A stretch of DNA of 64,000 nt from Bolinopsis microptera (lineage: Eukaryota; Ctenophora; Tentaculata; Lobata; Bolinopsidae). Under the pieces are notes generated by a model that was not told where the DNA came from, did not search any database, and saw nothing but the letters and a program-made list of their open reading frames with translations. The stretch lies in NCBI RefSeq assembly GCF_026151205.1, contig NC_087075.1, positions 11,328,303 to 11,392,302 on the forward strand, in the 5' to 3' direction. A program made the translations under genes and the position numbers. Shown piece after piece: positions 23,621 to 36,652 of this stretch (positions within the stretch are counted from its first letter, which is position 1; each line of letters starts with the position of its first letter).

Positions 23621-25935
23621 AGCATACTTAGCAACCATTTTGTTAGCTCTCCTCTTGTGCAGTGTGGCCTCTCTGTCCTGGTGTCGAAATGGCTGTATTC
23701 TGTTATAACTCTACTATAGCTACCATAACTCTACCGTACTTCTACACGGAGCACAACTGTGAGCACAGTCTTTGTGGTATAATATCAGTTTTTAAAAAGG
23801 TTATTTGAACGGAATTTCTAAACCACGTGGAATGTGGTGGCAGAGTAGTGGTGTTATCTAGATATGACAGTGTCTCGTCAAATGTGATCCTCACAGTCGT
23901 GACGTAGTGTTACCAATGACCAGCCTGATAAAACTTGCTGTGTTTTTTGTGATTTTCTGGCTTCCTCCAGCCGTCTGGACCAGCTCGAGCCGACTTTCTA
24001 CTTCGCCCCTCACGTCTGAAGCAACCAATCAGAACACAGTATTCACACAATCACACCACGTGACACAAACCAACCAATCACAGCACAGTACTCGCACCAC
24101 GTGACTCAGATCTACTAATCCAAATACAGCACTCAAAGTTTCCCCATTTCGCCCCTTACAGCTTACTGCACTAATGATTGCAGCATGCTGCTGTTCCTGA
24201 TAAAGGGCTGTCTCTCATTCTATAATCTCTGAAAGCCTATCAGTCATCTTTGCTTCCGATTGTTCAATTGAATAGCCGAAATATCTTTTTCTTCGTAATT
24301 TTTTGCGTACATTTTCTTTTAAAAAGAGGCAAATAAGCAATGAAGATAAAATCTTGTGATCCCTGCAAGTGCTGTTTCCTTAAATATTTGACAGGGGAAG
24401 GGGGAGGGGGGGGGGGGGGGGTGGAGGGCAAAAGTCAGTGCACATATCATCTCTCATGCGAGGAATTCATCTTTAATCCAATAATAACGATGTTCGTGCA
24501 GGAAGGCCAATTGCAGTGACGTAACACATCACCACATGATTACCCAATAAATTTTGCTAACGAGATAAACAAATTGTTCGTTAACTTCGTCACTTCAAAT
24601 TCGTTTCGCATCAAATTTTCATATGATATTTCACATTTAATGACCTATTGCAAGTTACAACATGTTATAATGGAGTTTCAAACGAGAGTATAAGCAATTA
24701 AATAATTGATGGGAGTGGTCGCAAATATTCGGATATGAAACATGATTCTATTATTATTATGGCTATATTATTAGACACAACCTGTGTCTACTGACTTTTG
24801 CCTTCCCCCTGTTTATATATTTGTAGTAAGCTACGTAGGACACATAAAACACACATTCGGATATAATTTACAGAAATGAGTTGATGGTTGGTTCCCAAAA
24901 GGTGTTCATCAGACAAGCAGGAACATTAATAATAATATCAAACAAAATTATAACAAATAATTCCTATAATTCTATAAAATGATGCCGCTGTCATTTGTTA
25001 AATTGATTTTGGCTTATAACTGCGTAACATCGTCACTGTTTCATTATTATAGTATTATACACTTCAACCTCAATTCCCCCTATTGAGTCTGAATTTTTCT
25101 TGCTTCATGCCACTACGCTACACAACCTCACAGCATACTAATCCATGATGACACATTGCTCCAAAATCTTAATCGGGCACTAACTTCTCCGCTCCATTAA
25201 TGCCGTCTCTCGGGTCAGCGTTTATTATTTCTCTTTATAGTTTATAGTGTTATTTTCTCTTATATACCTTCTCTCGTTAGAGTTAAAGTGCAGCCAATGA
25301 TTTTCATTTAATGATTGTTGATCGTTTTATTATGATGTGTGTAATTGATAGTTGATAGGTTTCTTTCTGACATATTATTTGTTTCCACCCACTCCTTTGA
25401 CCTGTGTCAGCGTGTCTCTCTACAATTTTACATACTCGTTACCAGATCCACGTTATTTCCTCTAGTAGTTCTCACACCAGGTTCTCAGTAGTTGTCAAAT
25501 CTTGGGTATGGGAAAATTATCTTACCCACAGCGTAACTCTATTAGGTTATCATATAATAAACTCTATTAAATAACATACTCTATTATACAGGGTGTACCG
25601 CATAAAGTGTGACCAAATTAAACTTCACGGTTATTTTTATCTACGTTTTGTCAGAAATATTATATAATATACTTTGGGAGGCAATATATAGGAGGCGTTG
25701 TAACAAATTACATATTACACATATAATATACTCTACCAGTGTCTCCTGTTAGTAGCCTCCTTCCATTAGCTACTCTACTAGGTACACTACACTGTTACTA
25801 CAGTGTCTCCTGCTAGTAACACTGTTATTAACAGTGTTAGTAACACTGTTACTTGTTAGTAGCCCTCACCCTCCATTAGCCCTGTCTAGACCAATATTAC
25901 TAAACCCAGCTAGTAGGATAATAACGTATAGCCAC
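23621..25935. other. putative intron with short CCAAT/E-box repeats and a G-run
   Basis: No firm gene. It contains CCAATCA...CACGTGAC modules at 24020-24110 and a G-rich run near 24403-24421. A possible secreted-peptide frame (23916-24104) overlaps the first. Confidence 0.4.
23916..24104 (+). CDS. small ORF with signal-peptide-like start (doubtful)
   Basis: 62 codons from ATG 23916: MTSLIKLAVFFVIFWLPPAV looks like a signal peptide or membrane anchor. A Ser/Thr/Gln-rich tail follows, but that tail is encoded by the dispersed CCAAT/CACGTG repeat found elsewhere in the window. No homologue recognised. It is likely fortuitous or a very young gene. Confidence 0.2.
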   Translation: MTSLIKLAVFFVIFWLPPAVWTSSSRLSTSPLTSEATNQNTVFTQSHHVTQTNQSQHSTRTT

Positions 25936-26663
25936 TAGCCAGGATAGTAGCCAGGATAGTAGCCAGGATAGTAACCAGGATAATAGCCAGGATAGTAACC
26001 AGGATAGTAGCCAGGATAGTAACCAGGATAGTAGCCAAGATAGTAGCCATGATAGTAACCAGTATAGTAGCCAGGATAGTAGCCAGGATAGTAGCCAGGA
26101 TAGTAACCAGGATAGTAGCCAAGATAGTAGCCATGATAGTAACCAGTATAGTAGCCAGGATAGTAGCCAGGATAGTAGCCAGTATAGTAACCAGTATAGT
26201 AGCCAGGATAGTAGCCAGGATAGTAACCAGGATAGTAACCAGGATAGTAGCCAGGATAGTAACTAGGATAGTAGCCAGGATAGTAACCAGGATAGTAACC
26301 AGGATAGTAACCAGGATAGTAGCCAGAATAGTAACCAGGATAGTAACCAGGATAGTAGCCAGGATAGTAACCAAGATAGTAGCCAGGAAAGTAACCAGGA
26401 TAGTAACCAGGATAGCAACCAGGATAGTAACGTATAGCCAGGATAGTAGTCATGATAGTAACCAGGATAGTAACCAGGATAGTAACCAGGATAGTAACCA
26501 GAATAATAACCAGGATAGTAACCAGGATAGTAACCAGGATAGTAACCAGGATAGTAACCAGGATAATAACCAGGATAGTAACCAGGATAGTAACCAGGAT
26601 AGTAACCAGGATAGTAACCAGGATAGTAACCAGGATAGTAACGTATAGCCAGGATAGTAGCCC
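25936..26663. repeat. 12-bp minisatellite, about 60 copies
   Basis: Tandem AGGATAGTAACC / AGGATAGTAGCC units, with rarer CATGATAG, CAGTATAG and CAAGATAG variants and three blocks separated by ACGTATAGCC. Because 12 is a multiple of 3 and the unit lacks stops in several frames, long repetitive ORFs appear on both strands. They are not genes. Confidence 0.97.
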
Positions 26664-26720
26664 TACATACCTCTTGCTAACTACCTCTCCATTCTTTCCC
26701 CACTAATAGCAGTTATACCC

Positions 26721-26782
26721 GCCCTCTCCCTATCCCTCTCTCTCTCTCCCTCTCCCTCTCTCTCTCTCTCTCTCCCTCTCAT
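26721..26782. repeat. CT-rich microsatellite
   Basis: Pyrimidine tract of CTCTCC and CTCT units. Confidence 0.9.
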
Positions 26783-27744
26783 TACGTCACGCATTTATAA
26801 CAGTTATATCACGTTCACTGACCTGTTACGTTATGCGACAAATCAAAATACCAGTTCTGAATTTAGGGGATCAGGATTTCGTCACTTTCACTCTTTTCTT
26901 ATCGCTAACCGGAACACAGTTAATCGTTCTGTGCCAACACACACTTTGCTCTTCTATAAACTCTTTAGAACGTAAACACTTTGCACTACATTATTATATC
27001 CTGCAGGATTTGGTTGTGTCAATTTTACAAAACTTCGCTATTTCAGCTATGTAGCAGTTTAATGTCGCTGTTTAGCGTATTATAGCTGTATCGTTTTTCT
27101 TGTGGGTGTCTTCTCTACTTATACTAGTACTACTACTACTTATAGTAATACTAATACTACTACTACTACTTATAATAGTAAATAGTAATACTAGTGCTCC
27201 TACTACAAATACTACTTTTACTACAGCTACTCGACGTACACCACTATATAACTGCTTTTCGATCATTTGAAAGTCTCCTGCAGTGATAATATCAGTTGGC
27301 AGCTCTTTATTGTTGTGTATCATGTTTGATATTTACTAGATCTAGAAAACATCTAATGTCTGTTGGTGGCAGCATTGACAAACTCTTCATGAGAATTAGA
27401 AGGTAAACATAATTAATGTACAGTTTACTTACTGTAGTAAAGATTTCGTATAAATTCACTTTTTAACTCTTTCAATTATCATGTTTTTAGAAATAAATTA
27501 TTACTCAAAAATCGAGTTAAATTTTGAAAATACACCTAGGATATTAGTCACGTTATCACAGTATAACGTTATAATATACAATCTAATAACTTTCTAATAA
27601 CTTGTTTTTCTTCGGTTGCCCAACAGCCATAATACAAAACTCATTATCAGCCAATAGCAGGAACAGACAAATTTAATCAGCGACAAAGTTTATAAACTAT
27701 TTTCTTCGCCCTGGACCATACTAGTCACTACAAATTGTACATTA
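26783..27744. other. putative intron, no gene seen
   Basis: AT-rich with only random ORFs, apart from the ACT repeat. Confidence 0.4.
27113..27195. repeat. TACT/ACT degenerate microsatellite
   Basis: Runs of TACTAC and TAGTAATACT triplet-like units. Confidence 0.7.
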
Positions 27745-28040
27745 AAACCCCGATTCACCGCAGAGTTTGAGAGTAGAGGGGGGGGGGGGGGTTGAGGGGG
27801 AAAGGAAACATCCGCGGTAAATTGTTTTTTTACATTATGCATGTTAAGCCCTAATTGGGGGAAAGGAGATGGCCGCGGTAAATCGGGGTGCGGTAAATCG
27901 GGGTTTGCGGTAAATCGGGGTTTGCGGTAAATCGGGGTTTGCGGTAAATCGGGGTTTGCGGTAAATCGGGGTTTGCGGTAAATCGGGGTTTGCGGTAAAT
28001 CGGGGTTTGCGGTAAATCGGTGTGCGGTAAATCGGGGTTT
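27745..28040. mobile_element. MITE-like element whose terminal repeat is tandemly amplified
   Basis: Left end AAACCCCGATTCACCGC; right end is the reverse complement GCGGTAAATCGGGGTTT, both next to TA (27743-27744, 28041-28042), a mariner-type target duplication. The right end is repeated about ten times in tandem (27875-28040, 17-bp period). A 66-bp relative with the same inner ends lies at 43264-43329. Confidence 0.7.
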
Positions 28041-28042
28041 TA

Positions 28043-29789
28043 CTGGCAAATTTTTTGCAATTAAAACATGGAGAATGTAACCAAGATCCTTTTTAGGAGT
28101 CGTTCACATATTTTAGGGTTACGCAAGCCATTTTTGGTAATTTTATACCCTCTCTCCCACCCAACCTCCCCCCTTCACAAAGCTATTGTGCCCCCTGGTT
28201 TGTGTCAACCACTAATTATCGGCCCTAAGTGCTACCTAAACCCCCGTTTTTTTCTTGAAAGAAAGCAATTACTGCTTCAAAATAAAGCCATCTGTACAAC
28301 TTGTATAGTAAGACCAGATGCTATGACTTTGGGCAGCCATTTTTCGGACTGTATTAATTTGTACCCTGACTTAAGTTTTAATCAGCCGTCACAGAACCAG
28401 GCCCGTAACATTCGCTTAAACCCGAAAAACTTAGAGCAGACGATATATATCACTGTTACTCAGTTACTGTAAAATATAAATAAAACCCAAATCTATCCAG
28501 CATGATCCATTAGGTGTAGTAGCTTGTCTAATTTCTCAGCACAAAGATCTGAAGCGTATCATTTTTACTTCTCTGCTCAGCATCATTGTGAACTTTTAAA
28601 ATGCTTGAAAGCTCACACGTAGGAAACATTAAAATGGTCCTTGCTAAACAGTTAAACTGCGGTGATCACTGTGATTTTCTCTGTTATTTTTATCTCAGAT
28701 ACTTGCAAATTATATCATTTAAAAATGCTGTAAACATGCAGAGTGTGATTGGAAATTGTAAAGCAATAAAGTTTACTTGGTTGCTTTGTAATGTTAACAT
28801 GATCAATATGATCAACAACGCTGTAATGTCACGCTCTAATACTCTGAATGGTAAAACCGTCGCAAATTTTATGTCGCTTACTTATTAGTGACGATTGGAA
28901 TCTAACACAATTTCGACCTGAGTTACTGTGCTCCTTTTTACTATGCCCATTTTTACTGAGTCATTTTTTACTGAGCCCGATTTACTTAAAATATATTGAC
29001 AAAGAAATGGCGGCTCCGAAAACTCTCTCAATTACAAGAACTATCCTATTATTACAGACTATTATTGTATTGAAATAGGGTAATTGTAATTTATTCTGGT
29101 TGGTTCCTAAAAACGGAGATCTTGGAAAACATTGCACCTTATTTGTATGGGATGGACCCTAAGTAGTCTCGGACACACCTTGACATTTTTGAAATGGTTC
29201 GAGTACTCCTGTAATCTGTATAGTGTATAGCAATAATAAGGAAAAGGAATATTCTGGAAGGATAACATGCCAACAAATATTGCTGGGAATTTGTGTCTAT
29301 TTTAACTTTCAATTGAAGTGTCGATGCGATGAAATTATTGTTTGTATTAGTCATTATATAATAAAGGAACTTAACGTTCTGTAAATACGAACTTATTATA
29401 AAGCAATGAAAGGCATTAGTTTGGTCAAATCAAACGGAACATATGCTATCAGACTTTCAACTGACTAAGGCAGGGTTAAGACAGTCTCGACGCTAGCAAC
29501 GATCCCCTTTTACATAGTTCCACTAAAATGATAATTTAAGATTAAATATGTATAGTGATAGGTAAATAAAGTAAAAAATGTAATAAAACGGTAGGGATAA
29601 AGTATACCGAAACGTAGTCGACACGTCATAAAACGAACTGACCCAATAATTAAACTAATAGATCTCCCGCGTAATCTCCCGCGCAATTCTAGAACTCCGA
29701 TTTGCGCCGCTGCAAAGTTATTATAAAACTAAATTCAACACGTGCAACAAATATTTCGCAACATTAGAAATAGATGCCAATAGGTCAAG
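28043..29789. other. putative intron, no gene seen
   Basis: Several random ORFs of 70-130 codons without recognisable domains or splice context. Nothing supported. Confidence 0.4.
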
Positions 29790-30425
29790 CTATGGCATTA
29801 ATATATTTCCACACCCAATACCAAACTTGTTCTTTAGCCCATGCCTCTTTACCACTGATAAGTATATTTTACTAAGACGATCCCGTCTAAAACCCAACTC
29901 AATTAAATCATCAGTAAACTTTAAAACCCTATCAGAAAACGTAACAACGTTATTACAGATCCTAGAATATCTCACAACCTGTGAACAGTACGTGCCATAT
30001 AATACACTACTAGCTTGATTACTCATCAAAGGTTGAAACTTAACCACTTTAAAACCAAACTTATCCCTTTTATCATAAACTCTACAAGAAAACTTCCCCT
30101 CTCTATTTATCGAAATATCAAGATCTAATACATTGGCGGCACTATCTACTTCATTTTCCTTATTAAGAGTAAGTGAGTCTGGATAAATTAACTTAAAATA
30201 TTCCTCTAAGTAACCATCAGAGTTAAGGGTAGTAATATCATCTATAAGTCTAAATGTATTATTTAACTTCTTTACAATATAGTATCTATTTTTATACGTA
30301 CTATCTAGGAAACTGTTCTCAAAATACCAAAGTGTTAAGTTAGCAATATATGGACCAGGGTTGATTCCAATAGGTACACCGATATGTTGCCGATATATAA
30401 CAGTATCCAATGCAATAGCTGTAAT
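29790..30425 (-). mobile_element. reverse transcriptase fragment, probably Penelope-like
   Basis: About 210 residues. QHIGVPIGINPGPYIANLTL is an RT motif B region; FRLIDDITTLN is motif C, with LIDD in place of the usual Y-x-DD. NVLDLDISI and YDKRDKFGFKVV follow. These are the usual downstream blocks of a widespread RT family that I associate with Penelope-like elements. The N-terminal half (fingers, motif A) is missing, with a stop upstream near 30425, and no GIY-YIG nuclease is seen. It is a dead fragment. Confidence 0.7.
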
Positions 30426-30923
30426 CTAAGTTATTCAACATAGAATGTATGAAAAATTATGGATCAACGACTTCGTCACTTTGTAAAAGTGTAATGTTTT
30501 AAATTATTATATAATATCTTGACATGCAACTAGCAGCCATACATTAAAATGTTACATAATATACACACACCTTGTCAATATAGTGTACAGACCACAATAT
30601 GTAACACAAATTATAAAGGCCAACTTTATTATGGTGTACTTCCATGTATAATTAATTAAACTAATATATTGTAATATAAATGCTGACGTTGTGAGGTGCA
30701 TGGTACCTAATTCACTTGCTTTCAATACTATTTTACGCTTATGATGGAAAATTAATTATTTTACATATATCGTAAAAATAAAGGTTAAAACTTCGGTGAA
30801 TGAAAATGACAGTAAATTCACATCCTTTATATTTTGTCGCGCCTCCTGTCGTGAAATGATACTAATAATAATCAAGTATTTAAGTAATTAATTAATTAGT
30901 TAATTAATTTATTAATATTTCAG
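30426..30923. other. putative intron
   Basis: AT-rich with an AATT run at 30884-30912 just before the acceptor of the exon at 30924. Confidence 0.45.
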
Positions 30924-30976
30924 GAGCAGCCAGGACGTGGAGGATCAGATAGTTCAAAAACCAAAGAAGACCTTAG
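30924..30976 (+). CDS. candidate exon 3 (phase 2 to 1)
   Basis: Acceptor AATATTTCAG (30914-30923) and donor GTATGT (30977). Joined to the exon at 21053 it reads R-SSQDVEDQIVQKPKKTL and leaves one base, phase 1. All later candidate first exons (39747, 40221, 42857, 57218, 60633) and the exon at 43511 use the same phase, so this exon could splice directly to 43511. Product unknown. Confidence 0.55.
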
Positions 30977-32358
30977 GTATGTACTGTTACCATGGTTACG
31001 TTAGACATTTTCTTACATTCTTTTCGTTGTGGACTGTCAAGAATGTGATAGTTTTTAAAAGTGAGCTCTGAACGATGACGCGAAACACTCTGTGTTTAAC
31101 TTTCTTTAATGGGCAAGTAAATTATGCTGGAAGAATTGAAGCGACTCTGTAGCCTGTGATAAATCCGTTGCGATATTTATATTGGAGTAATTTAGAAACT
31201 GCCCCTGCGCAAAAATGATAAAAGATTAATTTTTCATAGATAATTGGATCTCTGTTGAAATATCAATATTATATTGTATTGTATGCAGTGAGTAATTCAT
31301 ACTGCATGCGCCCCACTCCCCAGCAACCCACGCCGCGCAACTCCTATTTTATTTAAGCTGGGGGACCACGTTACCAAATGTTAATGAACTGTACTAGTAG
31401 TATCAGTATTTATACTACTATTAGTATTAGTATAATATGTACTACTAATATACACTACTAATCAGCTGTACTGATGTGTTTTGCTGGTTAATGGTTATGG
31501 TGTGTCCACATGATCCTACAAGCTGTTAACTCATAAGTCTTCCTATTGAAGCCACAGCCCTTCTAACACATTGTGCAATTCAACTGGATAATTAAGTAGA
31601 TATATCTAATAATTCATAGTATTTCTAGATATCTCTAATAATTGACGAGTATAGATATCTGTGTCTGACAGTGAGGTTCTTGCTTCAGACTTGCTGAGGT
31701 AGGAACGTAGGAACTTCTTATCTCCTGGGCGATAAGGAGTAACACCTGGGCAGATCGTCGCTATTCTAGACATAAACAACACTAGATATACTACTAGATT
31801 ATATGTGTAATGTGTGCACTATATTATGATGATATAATCATGATATAATAATATTTTTAAAACTCATAAATTTCAATTTTTCCGAAATTTATTAAATTTG
31901 TGTATGATTAACATGAGTGTAGAAACACGTTGAAACTATTCTCAAAAGTAAGTAAAATACATGTTCTGCGAAACTTTAAAAGTCGAGCGTGTTTTAAAGT
32001 TTCCCTCGGGACATATATTTTATGAATATTATTGATTACTTGCTCAGGGTTCACATTCTTCGCATTCCACATTTTTAGGGTTTAAACGTTTTATCTGGTT
32101 TTTGTGGTACTAAATCATGATATTACACGATTACACGACCGAAAATAATTTGTGGCCTGCAGTAGTACACATAAAATGTGCGGTATTTGATCCAGCCTAA
32201 AAATGTGTAAAATCCAAACTGCAGGCTATAACTCGGTGTAACAAATTCAAATTTTAATTTCCTTATCTTAAACCGGACTTTTTCATTAACAATTAAAGTG
32301 AAGTATGAAATTTTGCAATCTTCTGGAAGATTGGAGAATTAATGAGGTTAGTGTGCAC

Positions 32359-32453
32359 CTCCTTAATCCTCCTCCTCCACCTCCTCCTCCTTTTCCTCCT
32401 CTTCCTCCTCCTCATTCTCCTCCTCCTTCTCCTCTTCCACCTCCTCCTCCCTA
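32359..32453. repeat. CCT microsatellite
   Basis: CTCCTCCTCC-type pyrimidine tract with interruptions. Confidence 0.9.
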
Positions 32454-33060
32454 ATCCTTATATTATATTATTATAAAACCGCAGGATCACAAAGAAAACC
32501 ACACTTTCTAGGAAGTGACATTTTTAGGCAAAAATCATGAAACTTTGACGAACATTACTTTGATGTCCGAATACAAGTAAAGCTAATAGTATGACTTGTA
32601 TGTGAGGAGGACGCTGCATAATTAGAAAACAATTCATCTTTATAAATATCATGAATATGTGACCCTAATATAACTTACTCAACATTTCACCCTCTAGATA
32701 TGTAATAACAGAAAACATTGATCAATTAAGTGATTACCAAGGTAATTAACAAGTCGAAGGTGTGGTAGATGAGTCATTACCTATAAATCAGATTATACTG
32801 CTCTAAACCCAGCCTCCCATCACAGCGTGTCATCCCCCCTCTACTTGAGTGTAATCAAACTGACCAATCAGAGCATTGTAATCCCACCACGTGACACAAA
32901 CAAGCCAATCAGAACACAGTTCAATTTATTACTGGAGTGTAACCCCTAGCTTAGTGTAATGATCTATTCTAGAATTACTGGGACGGCCATTGACCCTCCC
33001 TAAATATCCGCCTTAATCCTACACAGGACACTGTGGGTATTATCCGTCATGCTTACACAC

Positions 33061-33222
33061 ACTAACCAATCAGAACACAGTGCTCACACCACGTGACACA
33101 AACTAACCAATCAGAACACAGTGCTCACACCATGTGACACAAACTAACCAATCAGAACACAGTGCTCACACCATGTGACACAAACTAACCAATCAGAACA
33201 CAGTATTCACACCACGTACACA
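33061..33222. repeat. 41-bp minisatellite with CCAAT and CACGTG motifs
   Basis: Four tandem units, each with AACCAATCAGAACACAGTGC followed by CACACCACGTGACACAAACT. Two units have CATGTG in place of CACGTG. Single copies are dispersed at 24020-24110, 32868-32930 and 33415-33525. Confidence 0.9.
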
Positions 33223-34758
33223 GAACACTCAATCTGCGGGTATTATCCGTCATGCTTACATAATCGTTTATTATTCACATGTGGGATTACATAATGAAAA
33301 TGATCATTCATTGTGATAACGTTTCTCACAGTGTCGTTTTAATGATCCTAAATTTAAACATTGTTACATCTTTACACGTTATAACGTCAGCGGTGTGTGA
33401 AACGTAATACCTCTTAGCCAATCAGAAAACAGTACTAGCACCAGTACCACGTGACACAAACCAACCAATCACGGCACATTATTCATACCACGTGACATAA
33501 ATTAACCAATCAGAATACAGTCTTCCACTCTATTACATTTTGATTCAAATCGGGTGCTCTCCTCAGTCCTCCTGCTGCAATGCGATGCCAGTGCAGTGGG
33601 ACTGTGCGCTTAGGTTGATATCGATCAAATATTTGAGATGGTTGGCATAGTTACGATGGTTGGTATAGTTACTAGAAACTTCCAGGGTGGGGCTTCAGTG
33701 CAGTTACAGCTGTAGTTATAATACTAGAGCTGATCTGAGCATTCCTTTCACGACAGTTACAGGTACATTCCCCCTACATTTCTCCGCGGTATTTGGTATC
33801 GGGTATGAAGCCCCAAAAGCCTCACCAGCTACAAGAATTTTGGGACTGATTCCTTAAAATTGTAAAGTTGCACAATGCACATTCGTCTATTTACAAGGGA
33901 TGACCATTGACCAATAGGTATTGCCCATCGAGCAAGATATGTAGTAATAACACTAACAGACTGTTGAAGCTTTTACTCTATTAACAGGTTTTGAGAAGAA
34001 ATGGTGCTCTTTTACAATAAAATGCAGCTCTTGCCACTATAATGCCACAATGCATAAACCTTGAAATCGACACAATATTCTGAATCCGATTTTCTATGAA
34101 ATTTAAGTCATGTTCAATATGCGAACCATTTAACCACTTGTCCACACGCATTGTCACTTCATTATGCAAGTTCCATTCACCCTCAAGACTGGAATATAAC
34201 GGTTTAAGTGTTAGGAAATAAAACTTGCACTCAAAAATGCGGATAAATGCGGATATTAAATTATAATTGCGCTGTTCAACATGATCAACATGTTCAACAT
34301 GATCAACATTCAACATGATCAATAATCCTCATGTTCTGTGACTCTGCACGTTCGAATCTGTAAAGCTATCTTTCTGTCTTCTTCCTTGCATTAACATAAT
34401 ATTAATATCACGTCTTATAATAATTTGAAAACGTTCATCATGGCAATCTTACAAAAATCGACCTAACCATTTTTATTAAGATAAAGAAACAGACAAAATC
34501 TTCGTAAATCTAACTGATGAGTTAAAATACACAGAGCTTCTAACTCTGTTTCTCACCTTACGCAATAGCAGACAACTTTTTACTTGACGAGATTAAAAAT
34601 ACTAATTTACTAAAAAACACATTAAAATTTTACTGGTTCAGACTCAAAAGAAAGCTGACACTCATGTTTATAAACAAAGTGAATAGTTTCCCAGAACACA
34701 CCTGGTAGTTAAGAAACAAACAATAAGAAACATCTGTTAGTAACATTGCATGTCAGAA

Positions 34759-34764
34759 TATATA
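34759..34764 (+). promoter_or_regulatory. TATA box of tRNA-Sec
   Basis: TATATA 22-27 bases upstream of the tRNA-Sec 5' end. In animals tRNA-Sec uses an external pol III promoter (TATA near -25, PSE near -60), so the position fits. I could not define the PSE by eye. Confidence 0.6.
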
Positions 34765-34785
34765 CCTTCTGAATTCTTTTTACTC

Positions 34786-34872
34786 GCCGGGCTGATCTTG
34801 GGTGGTCCTGAGGGCAGACTTCAAATCTGTGGACGAGGAGACTCGTAGTGGTTCGATTCCACCTGACCGGCG
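34786..34872 (+). tRNA. tRNA-Sec: tRNA-Sec (anticodon TCA)
   Basis: An 87-nt gene, the usual length of animal tRNA-Sec. The acceptor arm begins GCCGGG and ends CCGGC plus discriminator G, with one mismatch at the sixth pair. The D arm has the six-pair stem typical of tRNA-Sec (CTTGGG/CCTGAG). The anticodon arm reads GCAGA-CTTCAAA-TCTGT with anticodon TCA, which decodes UGA. The long variable arm has stem ACGAG/CTCGT. The T arm is GTGG-TTCGATT-CCAC. It inserts selenocysteine at recoded UGA codons together with SECIS elements and EFSec. It lies on the same strand as the putative host gene, in a presumed intron. A perfect long T terminator directly after the gene is not obvious (TTCTTT). Confidence 0.93.
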
Positions 34873-36652
34873 TTCTTTACAAGATGTGCTCATGTGGATG
34901 TGGGCTTTTTTACTGATATTGTCATGTGGTTTGTGTTTATATAGGGGCTTTTCGACTATTTTAAATATAAAGTACACGGTCATGATAGATCGTGATGAAT
35001 GGAACGCGCGAAGACTCTTTGTACGATATGTTGCGAGAGTGCGAGGGTAAATAAATTGACTGCGCGGCGGCAGCGCGCGTTCATTTTCTTTTTTAGCTAG
35101 GCATGTGTGTAAGAATGAAGTAGGCGATAATGGATTAGAAATTCTCAATATAAGGTAAGACATTTTAACAAAATAATTTAATATTGACCAATCCAACACA
35201 TCCTGCTACCACTATACCCCCTTTACCCCTATACAAGGTTCAGTGTAACACTACAGGATACTGGATTGTTGGGCGGTATTCGCGGTATTTAGTTGACAGC
35301 ACGCTTACCTACTATTCAGAATCTCAACATACCAAAGTTCCAATGTCAGTGTACACTGTAATTCTGTAAGGTCTCTCTCGCTCCAAAAATCGAGTTATAG
35401 ATACAGTTACCGTGATTCGCTTACGGGAGCGTGTGTGAGTTTTGGAGATTGGACAGCTATCATGTGGATTGTGGAGCGGAGATCTTAATCGTGTCAAAGT
35501 ATCAAATGCTTCGTTACACTTACTATATAGTGTGTATTTCCCCTGTTACTTCGTTACTGTACAATGTATTTCCGCTGTTTTCTTACACTTGTCTTTTTTT
35601 AACACGATGATAATAACTGTTTAATCAGTAGCTCACATTTTCAGGTCTCGTGGAAGCATATTTCATGAAACTTGAATATTATATCATTTGGTTTCTTTGA
35701 GCAAAGTAAGCGCTAATTGAACTAGCTTTGTAAATCTTTTTCAGCTAAATTTGTTATATTTTCTAGCCTGATTTACATTGTGATAATTTGTTGAGAGGTT
35801 TGTTAATTTTCCGGCTTTTCTGCAAACCGCTGGGGATGGTAGAAATCTGAGATACGTTTCCTTCCTAAATAAGTCTTCTTCCTATGATGACTTCTGAACG
35901 AAAATACGAGCATTTTAATCTGTTCGAAAGTAAACGTAGTTTAATATCATATTTATCCATTGAGACATTCATGATTCAAACTTAGATACACAAAAAGAAA
36001 CCTTACTTTACATTACATAATCGTGTGTCCAAAGCAAACATTACATAATTATACCAGCTTTTAGTAGTTTTAGATCAACCTTGAAATTAAATACAACAAA
36101 GATAGAGTTGCATTTCACGTGTTTTACAAATATGGATAGTATATATTTAGCAACTTAAAAGTCATTCTTTGTAGCTGAAGGAGGAATTGACGTATTAAGT
36201 AAATTATATTGTGAATTAAGTAACTATTGTAAATTCGTCTGTGAATTAAAAACCTTCAAAGCACACAAATCAGGCACACAAAACATTCGTAATTGTCGAT
36301 TAATTTTGGTGCCCAACAATATTGGAATCCTACTTTATTTGTACACTGGACATTGGACAATGGACATCAATCACTCAAATTAACGTTTAAAATGGCATAT
36401 TTTACTTGCCTAAAACCATTTACCCATGGGCTATATTTTCATGAGTATTGTCATCACATCATGGTTACCCGGTCGATGAAGAACAATAAACATGCTGGTG
36501 TAATATCAATGATTAATGAAGATACCCTCACGTCATGATATCTCAGAATTCCTCTAACATCATTACATCATTACATTACAACACCTGTGTCATGAGGCCC
36601 TGTGTGCTACACTCGCTGACTCTACGGTCCGCTGCTTTCTTTAGTAACTCCT
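34873..36652. other. putative intron, no gene seen
   Basis: Random ORFs only, including several overlapping the tRNA. Confidence 0.4.

Larger units (their letters stand above)
30977..34758. other. putative intron with repeats
   Basis: No gene. It holds a CCT-rich tract (32359-32453), a 41-bp CCAAT/E-box minisatellite (33061-33222) and scattered relatives of that unit (32868-32930, 33415-33525). Confidence 0.45.

Noticed and set aside
25910-26706. Long ORFs of 84-199 codons on both strands
   Set aside because: They are frames through a 12-bp minisatellite; the repeat length is a multiple of three and no start, splice or domain evidence supports coding.
27690-28049. 119-codon minus-strand ORF rich in Pro and Arg
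   Set aside because: Encoded by the 17-bp tandem repeat of a transposon end.
28068-28472. 134-codon ORF
   Set aside because: No recognisable domain, composition like surrounding non-coding DNA, no splice context.
34780-35199. ORFs over the tRNA-Sec region on both strands
   Set aside because: They read through a folded tRNA gene and have no domain sense.
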